From: an uncultured Clostridia bacterium
Lineage (GTDB): Bacteria > Bacillota > Clostridia > Oscillospirales > Ruminococcaceae
Reading direction: 5' to 3'
Assembly (NCBI GenBank): GCA_947584825.1
Contig: CANPWR010000013.1
Location: 1-21,282 of the forward strand
Length of the DNA: 21,282 nucleotides
A program made the position numbers and the translations under genes. Each line of letters opens with the position of its first letter. Positions within the stretch are counted from its first letter, which is position 1. Of the stretch, positions 15,318 through 21,282 are shown piece after piece. The notes beneath the pieces are model-generated. The model had not been told where the DNA came from and did no database searches. It saw only the letters and a list, made by a program, of their open reading frames with translations.

Positions 15318-16406
15318 TTGAAATTTAGGCAGCTGGCTTTTACAAGCTGCCGGAAAGGCAAAGTGATTGAAATGAAGCGGAAGGACACTGTTGAGGGTGT
15401 CTCTCGCAAGTTCAAGTTTGAGCTTAACGGGAAGACCTTCTTCAAGGGACTGGGCGCTAAGCTGAGTATCGTTATTGCCGGAGTATTAGTTGTAGGAGCT
15501 GTTTCAATAACAGCACTTGCTGATTTCGAGGCTATAACGCCTAGCGATGCAAACACCGAAGCATCAACAACCACAACCCAGAATGCGCCGACAACAGGTG
15601 CAACAGCTGTATCAGCTACAATGAGCTGGTGGAAAGCAGGAGTTTTTGAGTATGCTTTAACTCAGGTCGAGGAGGTAACAGAGCCGGTTACTACTGTTAC
15701 AGAAAAAACCTCAGGTAAAGCTACAACAGTGAAAGAGAGAAAAACTGTTAAGGAAACTGCTACTGTTGCAACAAGAACAACAAGCACTACGGCTGAGAAG
15801 GAGAAAACGACAGAGAAAGCGAAAACAGCTGAAAAAGAGAAAAAGGCTGAAAAGGACAACAAAATTACAAAAATAAAAGGTGACGATAAAAAACCAGCAA
15901 AGACAGTAGCTATCGACGTTTTATACGTTCAGGAAGATGTTAAGATGAGAGAAAAACCAAGTAAATCTGCTGACGTAATTAAAATTGTCAAACAAGGTAC
16001 AAGGGTTGATATTACCGGCAAAGAGGAAAAAGGTTTTTACCCAGTGAAAATCGGAAACAAGTCGGGATATATTATGGCTTCTTACCTTGGGTCAAAGTCG
16101 TCGAATGTTACTACAACAAAGGAAAGTGCGTCTAAGGAATATATAGGTACCTTTAAAGTTACCGCTTATACTGCCGGTTCTTCAGCAAGAACCGCAAGCG
16201 GAACTACTTGTAAGGCAGGCAGAACAATTGCCGCACCAAGCAGATTTGCTTTCGGAACAAAGCTTATGTTCGATGGAAACGTATATACGGTAGAGGACAG
16301 AGGCGGAGCGATCGTCAATAATGTTCTTGATTTATACGTTGATTCTCAGAGCGAAGCAGTTCAATGGGGAGTAAGGTACTTAGAGGTTTATAAAGTTAAT
16401 AACTAA
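15318..16406 (+). CDS. Membrane-anchored SH3b-3D domain wall protein (YocH/MltA-like)
   Basis: Taking TTG 15318 as start, the protein has 362 residues. GGAGAGG lies 6 nt upstream; ATG at 15372 is a possible later start but has a poor site. A basic N-terminus leads to one hydrophobic segment at about 49-68, ending ALA, which may be an anchor or a signal peptide. A low-complexity Thr/Lys/Glu-rich linker follows (about 80-197). Then comes an SH3b domain (about 200-259, VKMREKPSKSADVI to GYIMASYLG) that should bind peptidoglycan. The C-terminal 3D domain (about 274-360) carries the three aspartates D327, D338 and D342. 3D domains resemble the MltA lytic-transglycosylase core and are found in resuscitation-type muralytic enzymes. 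It probably remodels the wall outside the membrane. There is no sorting signal for the adjacent sortase. Confidence 0.87.
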   Translation: MKFRQLAFTSCRKGKVIEMKRKDTVEGVSRKFKFELNGKTFFKGLGAKLSIVIAGVLVVGAVSITALADFEAITPSDANTEASTTTTQNAPTTGATAVSATMSWWKAGVFEYALTQVEEVTEPVTTVTEKTSGKATTVKERKTVKETATVATRTTSTTAEKEKTTEKAKTAEKEKKAEKDNKITKIKGDDKKPAKTVAIDVLYVQEDVKMREKPSKSADVIKIVKQGTRVDITGKEEKGFYPVKIGNKSGYIMASYLGSKSSNVTTTKESASKEYIGTFKVTAYTAGSSARTASGTTCKAGRTIAAPSRFAFGTKLMFDGNVYTVEDRGGAIVNNVLDLYVDSQSEAVQWGVRYLEVYKVNN

Positions 16407-16429
16407 TTCTTGCAATTTTGCAAAATAAG

Positions 16430-16468
16430 TAAGAAAGTTGAGAGTTTTCTTGACTTTCTTATTTTTTT
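16430..16468 (+). terminator. Strong rho-independent terminator after the 3D-domain gene
   Basis: A 14-bp stem (16430-16443 with 16448-16461, two G-U pairs) closes a 4-nt loop and is followed by seven T residues. It starts 23 bp after the stop. A smaller palindrome, TTGCAA-TT-TTGCAA, lies just before it at 16410-16423. Confidence 0.9.
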
Positions 16469-16615
16469 GTATTATTATAAAGATGTGTAAAAATTTTAAG
16501 TATTTTATGCAGAAAAACAGATTTATTAGTAAATTATCAGCGTTCGGTATTAATTCGTGTGCTGATTTTGACAGTCATACATACTGCAGGGTACATATTT
16601 AAGGAGAGGCAGGAT

Positions 16616-17977
16616 ATGAAAAAAATTAAATCTTTTTTCGATAAAATTAGAAACAGAAATATTGTATTTGTATTTAGTCTTTTGCTTTGTGCCGGTGTAA
16701 TTTCGATTGTCGCTTTCGCATCAAATGATTCTGCAAACGAATCTATTATAGTAAGAAAAATCGAAGCAATATCGAGTACTACGACAACTGTGGGATCTGA
16801 AATAAGATCCGAACAAAATGAGGTCAATTCTAATAGCGTAGTAAAAACTTCTGAAACAACGGTTCAATCGTCATCGGTCAAGTCTTCAAAAAAAGCAGTC
16901 TCGAAGAATAAGGCAAAAACAACTTCAGTTTCGAAAACTAAGGCTTCAAAAAAAGCAAAAATCACTAAAGCTACAACGTCTAGAACTACAACGGTAAAAG
17001 CTACAAGGGCAAGAACAACTACGGTAAAAACAACAAAAGTTAATAAGATTAAAAAATCTGCAAAAAAGAAGACTGTTACTACAACAGCAAAGAAAGTAAA
17101 AAAGAAAAAAACTACTACGGTCAGAACTACAACCACAACAACAAGAGCATATTCACCGCCAAAGGCAGATTCCAATACATACAGTACGAGAGATATATCT
17201 GAAGAAACATATACAATAAAGAGTATTACAACCGGTAAGAAAATAAAGTCGAACGGCTTGGATATTTTGTGTCAGATAGTAAACGGCGAGATAAGTTCTT
17301 CATGGAACGAAGAGGCTATAAAGGCTCAGGCAGTTGCCGCGTATACATATCTTAGATACTGTAAGGAAAACGGTATAACTGCTGAGCTTGGCGTGAAATC
17401 GGGATATGATTCAGGGCTCAAAAGCATAGTTGAATCAGTCGAGGGGCTTGTTTGTACTTATAACGGAGCAGTGATAAATGCGGTATTCTGTGCGTCATCA
17501 GCCGGCTGTACCGCAGACGTGGCTAATGTCTGGGGCGGAAACATACCGTATCTAAAATCTGTTGACAGTAAGTATGACGCCGCTTACGACCCGAATTACG
17601 GAGTAACTAAAACTATCGCAAAGAAAGACGTTAAGAAAATACTCCAAAAGCAGGGAGTTACGCTTTCGACTAAAAAGAAAAAATGGATAAAGGTTACTTC
17701 ACACTATAACGGCAAATATGTTGGCAATGTATCTATCGACGGTCAGATAACTCTGACAGGAGCTAAGATTCGCTCGCTGTTCGGACTTAAATCTGCTGCG
17801 TTTACCGTAAGTTACAGCAACGATTATTTTACTTTCACTACTTACGGCTATGGGCACGGCGTCGGAATGAGCCAGTGGGGCGCTCAGCTTTATGCAAGCA
17901 AGGGCGGATACAAGTTCGACCAGATTTTAAAGCATTACTACAGCGGGATAAAGGTTTCGCTGTCGCAGGAGGTTTAA
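16616..17977 (+). CDS. SpoIID/LytB-domain cell-wall protein with Thr/Lys-rich linker
   Basis: The 453-residue protein starts at ATG 16616, with AAGGAG 9 nt upstream; a longer frame from 16559 lacks a site. A basic start and a membrane helix (about 15-35) put the rest outside. Residues 85-180 are an extreme Thr/Lys/Ser-rich linker. From about 198 the SpoIID/LytB domain follows, with NEEAIKAQAVAAYTYL containing the catalytic-type E233 and the closing YGYGHGVGMSQWGAQLYA (410-427). SpoIID is a lytic transglycosylase that cleaves glycan strands lacking stem peptides. C292 and C298 have the same six-residue spacing as the zinc-binding cysteines reported in Clostridioides difficile SpoIID. No sporulation genes are nearby, so a vegetative wall role alongside the 3D protein is more likely. 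A TTGACA at 16568 lacks a well-placed -10 box. Confidence 0.88.
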   Translation: MKKIKSFFDKIRNRNIVFVFSLLLCAGVISIVAFASNDSANESIIVRKIEAISSTTTTVGSEIRSEQNEVNSNSVVKTSETTVQSSSVKSSKKAVSKNKAKTTSVSKTKASKKAKITKATTSRTTTVKATRARTTTVKTTKVNKIKKSAKKKTVTTTAKKVKKKKTTTVRTTTTTTRAYSPPKADSNTYSTRDISEETYTIKSITTGKKIKSNGLDILCQIVNGEISSSWNEEAIKAQAVAAYTYLRYCKENGITAELGVKSGYDSGLKSIVESVEGLVCTYNGAVINAVFCASSAGCTADVANVWGGNIPYLKSVDSKYDAAYDPNYGVTKTIAKKDVKKILQKQGVTLSTKKKKWIKVTSHYNGKYVGNVSIDGQITLTGAKIRSLFGLKSAAFTVSYSNDYFTFTTYGYGHGVGMSQWGAQLYASKGGYKFDQILKHYYSGIKVSLSQEV

Positions 17978-18102
17978 AGATAACTTACTTTTGAATTATG
18001 TATGTTATATTATACAAAGTAGGTCCCGTATTTTTGTATAATTTTACAAAATTATAGTTTTCACATAAATTTCACTTTACTTTCTAATAAATAAATGCTA
18101 CT

Positions 18103-18130
18103 ATATACTTACAGTTAACTGTAAGTATAT
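18103..18130. promoter_or_regulatory. Perfect 28-bp palindrome upstream of the secreted gene pair
   Basis: ATATACTTACAGTT is followed directly by its exact reverse complement, centred on GTT|AAC between 18116 and 18117, with no mismatch and no spacer. The left arm contains TATACT (18104-18109), a good -10 candidate, though the matching -35 region is weak. The site ends 27 bp before the start codon at 18158. A gapless perfect dyad overlapping a -10 box and start point is typical of an operator for a dimeric repressor. Confidence 0.6.
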
Positions 18131-18157
18131 TAAAATTGTTAGAAAAGAAAATTTAAG

Positions 18158-19222
18158 ATGAAACTCAAAAAATTTTTATGCTTTACATTAGCATCCGTAA
18201 TGACATTTACCGCAACATTAAGTTCATCAGCTTCAATTTTTGCTGATGACGTTGAAATTTCCCAAGCAGATGAAAGTCTTAGCTTTACATCATCATTTTT
18301 TGATGAAATATTAGAGCAATCAGAGCAAAGCAATATTGAAAACTCAGATGAGTACGGAATTTCACCTATGTGGTTAAAAAAAGATCACCAAAATATGCTT
18401 GATAGCATTATTAATAATTATGGTACTCAAGAATTTAAAAATAATAAGGATATAATAAAATTAGGTGCTTATGAGGCAGATAACAATTTAAAGTCTGCTG
18501 AAAACTTGCATGGTAAGGACAATTACGTTGTTACGCTTAAATTTTTATGGAAATTTGCAAATCGTCTTGGTAATAATGATAGTTTAGATACTGCAAAAAA
18601 CACTGCTCTTTCTAGTGTACTGTCAAAATTGCAAACGAAAGATTTAAAAAACACGGCAAATAAAATAGTGAACCATATAAAAAATAATCATAGCAAATAT
18701 TCATCAGTTAAGAAAAAGTGTTACGTAATAGGATTAACCTGTCATTTGATTTCAGATGTATTTGCACACAGAATGATTGTGCCAAATTATACTTCTTTTG
18801 CTAAATCTGATTTCGATTCTAATCCTAACATTAAAACATTTGATATTCCAACCCTAAAGAAAATAGCTAAAAATCCAGGTGAAAACATGGAAAGTAAATA
18901 TAAAAAATGGGAATATTTTGTTGAAACAGTAAAATTAGGCGTTATGGAGTTTAGAGACATAAAACATTTTGTAAAATCAACAGTTCAAAATAGTAAATAT
19001 GAGGATAATATATCATTTTACAATAATAGATATAAAAATTCCGTTGATGCACTTGAATGCTTTATTCAAAATTTTAAAGATGGTTTTGACGAAAGCATAT
19101 TTGTTCCTTATTATGGTTTAAAGTTAAATAATTATTATGGTTATGTTAAAGATATGGGAATTAACACATCGTATTTTACTCAAAGTGAATGGAATAGATA
19201 TTCAACAATGGCATTAGTTTAA
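18158..19222 (+). CDS. Secreted protein with HxxxDxxxH motif, zinc-dependent phospholipase C-like
   Basis: The 354-residue protein has a clear signal peptide (basic MKLKK, hydrophobic 6-25, ASIFAD near 25-30). The rest shows an order of motifs that resembles the Zn-dependent phospholipase C / S1-P1 nuclease fold: H77 in KDHQNM; DIIKLGAYEADN (98-109) like the family's Gly-Ala-x-x-x-Asp; LHGKDNY (117-123); and YVIGLTCHLISDVFAHR (189-205) with H196, D200 and H204 spaced as metal ligands. The assignment is therefore by pattern only. If correct, it would hydrolyse phosphoesters outside the cell, in phospholipids, teichoic acid or nucleic acid. No strong ribosome binding site precedes the ATG. Codons are much richer in A and T than in genes to the left, suggesting a different origin. 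The LRR gene follows after 15 bp. Confidence 0.5.
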   Translation: MKLKKFLCFTLASVMTFTATLSSSASIFADDVEISQADESLSFTSSFFDEILEQSEQSNIENSDEYGISPMWLKKDHQNMLDSIINNYGTQEFKNNKDIIKLGAYEADNNLKSAENLHGKDNYVVTLKFLWKFANRLGNNDSLDTAKNTALSSVLSKLQTKDLKNTANKIVNHIKNNHSKYSSVKKKCYVIGLTCHLISDVFAHRMIVPNYTSFAKSDFDSNPNIKTFDIPTLKKIAKNPGENMESKYKKWEYFVETVKLGVMEFRDIKHFVKSTVQNSKYEDNISFYNNRYKNSVDALECFIQNFKDGFDESIFVPYYGLKLNNYYGYVKDMGINTSYFTQSEWNRYSTMALV

Positions 19223-19237
19223 CGAAAGGGTGATATA

Positions 19238-20311
19238 ATGAAAAGAATATCCATTTTTATTCTTAGTATAATAATATGCATAACTTATCTTCTGCCTATA
19301 AATGCTTTAGGTTATCTATTACCAGATAATTATAAGTGGGAGTATAAAAAATCTTCGGCGTATTATGAAAATGAAAAAACTAAAGCATATGATACATATC
19401 TTAATGTTAATATAGATAATATTCTTTATTCTATTACTCGTTATTACCCGGGAGAAGATTACGAATTAAACGCGAATTTTGCAAAAACTAAAGGTGATAC
19501 TCTTAAATTCCCAGAAACAATTTTTTTTAAAGGTAAACGGCTTAAAGTTAAAAAAATCGAAATTGATGATTGGCGTTATAATATCTCAATAAATGCAAAA
19601 TGGAAGATGTCATATAAAAATATTATTATACCCAATTCAGTAGAGGAAGCAGATTTTACTCGTGCAAAATTTACTAAATTAAAAAAAATTTATGTTTCTA
19701 AAAACACACGATTGGTTAGCGGGTTATCAGACTATCCAAAATTAAAAGTTATAATTGATAAAAAAAATCCGTATATTAAAATGAAAAACGGAGCTATATA
19801 TTCAAAAAACGGCAAAGAGCTGTTAACTCTTGTAAACAGTAAAAAGAAATATAGGGTATCCAAAGGAACGAAAAGAATAAGTCTTGATAAAGTAAAGACT
19901 GTAGAAAAAGTCTATCTGCCAGCTTCTTTGAAAAAAATATCTGTTTGTGCTTTTGAGGATTGCAGAAATTTAAAAACAGTGAAGATAAATAATAAAACGA
20001 ATATAATTGATTCTTCTGCATTTGAAAAATGCACATCACTAAAGAAAATTACAATACCGAAAAATGTAAAAACAATAAAATATTGGGCATTTAAAGACTG
20101 CACTGAACTAACAAAAGTTAATATTGAAAGTCAGGAGAAGTCGCCTAAAATCGAGGATACTGCTTTTCAAAACACAAAAGACGGAATACAGTTTATAGTT
20201 AAAAACCAAACGGTAGCCGACCAACTAAAAGAACAACTCAACGGCAGCGGAGTTAAAAATGCAAAGATTTTGGTTGGTAAAAAGGTTGTATATCAGAATA
20301 TAAATGGGTAG
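19238..20311 (+). CDS. Secreted BspA-like leucine-rich repeat protein (LRR_5)
   Basis: The 357-residue protein has a signal peptide (MKRISIFIL, hydrophobic to about 24, INALG). A polar region with no recognised domain runs to about residue 125. Treponema/BspA-type leucine-rich repeats then extend from about 127 to 315. The repeats are visible through AFEDC (238), AFEKC (261) and AFKDC (284), exactly 23 residues apart, each followed by LxxxxIxxxxxxI. NPYIKMKNGAIYSKNGKELL (177-196) is the usual BspA cap-like segment. Such proteins bind other proteins or surfaces. No anchor, dockerin or sorting signal is seen at the C-terminus, so it is either free or held by its partner. GAAAGGG lies 7 nt before the ATG. 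It shares the AT-rich base use of the preceding gene and is probably in the same operon. Confidence 0.82.
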   Translation: MKRISIFILSIIICITYLLPINALGYLLPDNYKWEYKKSSAYYENEKTKAYDTYLNVNIDNILYSITRYYPGEDYELNANFAKTKGDTLKFPETIFFKGKRLKVKKIEIDDWRYNISINAKWKMSYKNIIIPNSVEEADFTRAKFTKLKKIYVSKNTRLVSGLSDYPKLKVIIDKKNPYIKMKNGAIYSKNGKELLTLVNSKKKYRVSKGTKRISLDKVKTVEKVYLPASLKKISVCAFEDCRNLKTVKINNKTNIIDSSAFEKCTSLKKITIPKNVKTIKYWAFKDCTELTKVNIESQEKSPKIEDTAFQNTKDGIQFIVKNQTVADQLKEQLNGSGVKNAKILVGKKVVYQNING

Positions 20312-20361
20312 TCTACTACACAAAAAAGTTAATATGTTAATAGAAAAACTAAATAAAGAGC

Positions 20362-20402
20362 AAAAGCGTTCAGGTCAATAAAATGACTTGAACGCTTTTT
20401 TC
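20362..20402 (+). terminator. Strong terminator closing the secreted-protein operon
   Basis: A 16-bp stem (20362-20377 with 20384-20399, one G-U pair) closes a 6-nt loop and runs into a T tract. Its core, AAAAGCGTTCA, echoes the AGCGTTC core of the terminator at 1337. Confidence 0.93.
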
Positions 20403-20463
20403 TTGTTTATAATAGTCTCAAAAAAATATCTAAAAAATATTGAAAAAATTGCGTTTACCCCCC

Positions 20464-20492
20464 TTGTAAATTAAAATTTAATGTGATAATAT
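20464..20492 (+). promoter_or_regulatory. Promoter for the GH94 phosphorylase gene
   Basis: TTGTAA (20464-20469) and TAATAT (20487-20492) are separated by 17 bp. A run of six C residues (20458-20463) stands out directly before the -35 box. The leader would be about 70 nt. Confidence 0.65.
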
Positions 20493-20570
20493 AGAGATAC
20501 TGTTTATGTGAGGAAAAAATGTAAACTTACAGACGGAAAATAATTCTATTAATATATAAGGAGAGATAAT

Positions 20571-21282
20571 ATGAAGTATGGTTACTTTGACCTTGAAAAC
20601 AAGGAATATGTTATCACAAGACCCGATACCCCAGCTCCGTGGGTAAACTATTTAGGTTCGCCAGAGTATGGAGCAATTATATCAAACAATGCGGCAGGTT
20701 ACAGCTTTGTAAAAAGCGGTGCTAACGGAAGAATCGCAAGATTTAGATTTAATTCAAATATGGCACTTCCGGGAAGATATATCTACATCAGAGATAACGA
20801 GTCGGGCGACTATTGGTCTGCGTCCTGGCAGCCGGTGGGAAAGCCTCTTGATAAGTACAAGAGCGAATGTCATCACGGAACGGCTTATACCACTATTAAG
20901 AGCGAATACGCAAATATCGCATCAGAGACTACATACTATGTACCGAACGGAAAGACATACGAGGTCTGGAGATGTAAGGTCACAAACAACGATACTAAAG
21001 AGAGAAAGCTGTCAACATTCGGATTTATTGAATTTACAAACGATAATAATTACGAGCAGGATCAGGTAAATCTGCAGTACACTTTATTTATAACAAGAAC
21101 AAGCTTTGAGGGAAATAAAATTCTCCAGCACATAAACGAGAACAGTGGCAAAGACGAGACAGGCTCAAACCACAGGGAGAGATTTTTCGGTTTAGTCGGC
21201 GCTGATGTTGTTTCATACAACGGAGATCTCGACAGCTTTATAGGACCTTACAGAACATACTCAAATCCTATAGCTGTTGAAA
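20571..21282 (+). CDS. GH94 phosphorylase, probably cellobiose phosphorylase (N-terminal part)
   Basis: The first 237 codons are visible and the gene runs off the window; full-length GH94 enzymes have about 800 residues. The start MKYGYFDLENKEYVI, then PWVNYLGSPEYGAIISNNAAGY and the GRYIYIRDNESGDYWSASWQP segment, match the N-terminal beta-sandwich domain of GH94. That domain shapes the active site of the dimer. The catalytic aspartate lies in the missing C-terminal (alpha/alpha)6 barrel. Cellobiose phosphorylase converts cellobiose and phosphate to glucose 1-phosphate and glucose in the cytoplasm, saving ATP; there is no signal peptide here. Cellodextrin or another disaccharide phosphorylase specificity cannot be excluded from this fragment. 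AAGGAG at 20558-20563 sits 7 nt before ATG, and its own promoter and the upstream terminator make it a separate unit. Confidence 0.88.
   Translation, partial: MKYGYFDLENKEYVITRPDTPAPWVNYLGSPEYGAIISNNAAGYSFVKSGANGRIARFRFNSNMALPGRYIYIRDNESGDYWSASWQPVGKPLDKYKSECHHGTAYTTIKSEYANIASETTYYVPNGKTYEVWRCKVTNNDTKERKLSTFGFIEFTNDNNYEQDQVNLQYTLFITRTSFEGNKILQHINENSGKDETGSNHRERFFGLVGADVVSYNGDLDSFIGPYRTYSNPIAVE

Noticed and set aside
16568..16597. TTGACA with TACATA as a promoter for the SpoIID-domain gene.
   Set aside because: The -10 match is poor and the start point would fall within the ribosome binding site at 16601-16606.
16864..17175. A minus-strand open frame rich in Val and Phe opposite the SpoIID-domain protein.
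   Set aside because: It is the mirror of the Thr/Lys-rich linker codons (ACA/AAA read as TGT/TTT) and has no start signal. A similar shadow lies opposite the 3D protein linker at 15662-15862.
18103..20402. A mobile element carrying the AT-rich secreted gene pair.
   Set aside because: No transposase, integrase, terminal inverted repeats or target-site duplications are visible at the edges; only the base composition hints at transfer.
20493..20570. Possible riboswitch in the GH94 leader, prompted by GTTTA and TAAAC complementary words.
   Set aside because: Only five base pairs can form and no known motif is present; the leader is short enough to be ordinary.
1..21282. tRNA genes, rRNA, CRISPR arrays, toxin-antitoxin pairs and phage genes.
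   Set aside because: No cloverleaf with T-loop and acceptor stem, no regularly spaced repeats with unique spacers, and no recognisable phage or toxin-antitoxin proteins were found.

Overview
The window looks like a chromosomal segment of an anaerobic Gram-positive Clostridia species, most plausibly a plant-polysaccharide-degrading Ruminococcus-like gut or rumen bacterium. The basis is a class B sortase, wall-active proteins with Thr/Lys-rich linkers, AAGGAG ribosome binding sites, moderately AT-rich DNA, a NifS-type desulfurase next to a rhodanese-less ThiI, a cytoplasmic GH51 arabinofuranosidase and a GH94 cellobiose-phosphorylase-like gene. I see no phage, insertion sequence, CRISPR array, rRNA or tRNA.

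Layout. 1-1371: the 3' end of a GltA-type glutamate synthase small subunit with its terminator, then a TTG-initiated cyclophilin lipoprotein. 1373-1544: an intergenic patch with two different heptanucleotide arrays around a GC-rich palindrome; the second array forms the last codons of a YjbQ-family gene on the minus strand. 1946-2005: back-to-back divergent promoters. 2061-5145: a YfhO-family polytopic membrane protein and a NUDIX ADP-ribose pyrophosphatase, probably one operon, facing a minus-strand MATE exporter (5180-6610) across a bidirectional terminator. 6821-8295: an O-acetylhomoserine sulfhydrylase with a strong promoter, a dyad at its start point and a terminator. 8329-10906: a minus-strand operon of a Gfo/Idh/MocA oxidoreductase and a GH51 arabinofuranosidase. 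10940-13363: a cysteine desulfurase and ThiI, a sulfur-relay pair for tRNA 4-thiouridine.

13633-17977 is an envelope-related stretch. A stand-alone CinA/PncC deamidase directly abuts a class B sortase. These are followed by two membrane-anchored wall proteins with similar Thr/Lys-rich linkers but different catalytic domains (SH3b-3D and SpoIID/LytB). 18103-20402 is a visibly more AT-rich cassette. A perfect 28-bp palindrome precedes a secreted protein with an HxxxDxxxH motif resembling zinc-dependent phospholipase C, then a secreted BspA-like leucine-rich-repeat protein, then a strong terminator. The window closes with the first 237 codons of a GH94 phosphorylase.

Most genes belong to well-known families. 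The parts least explained are the AT-rich secreted pair with its palindrome, the heptamer arrays, and the 269-bp gap after thiI with its nested inverted repeats. Nothing here can be declared a new system from sequence alone. Family assignments rest on motif recognition by eye, without database searches.
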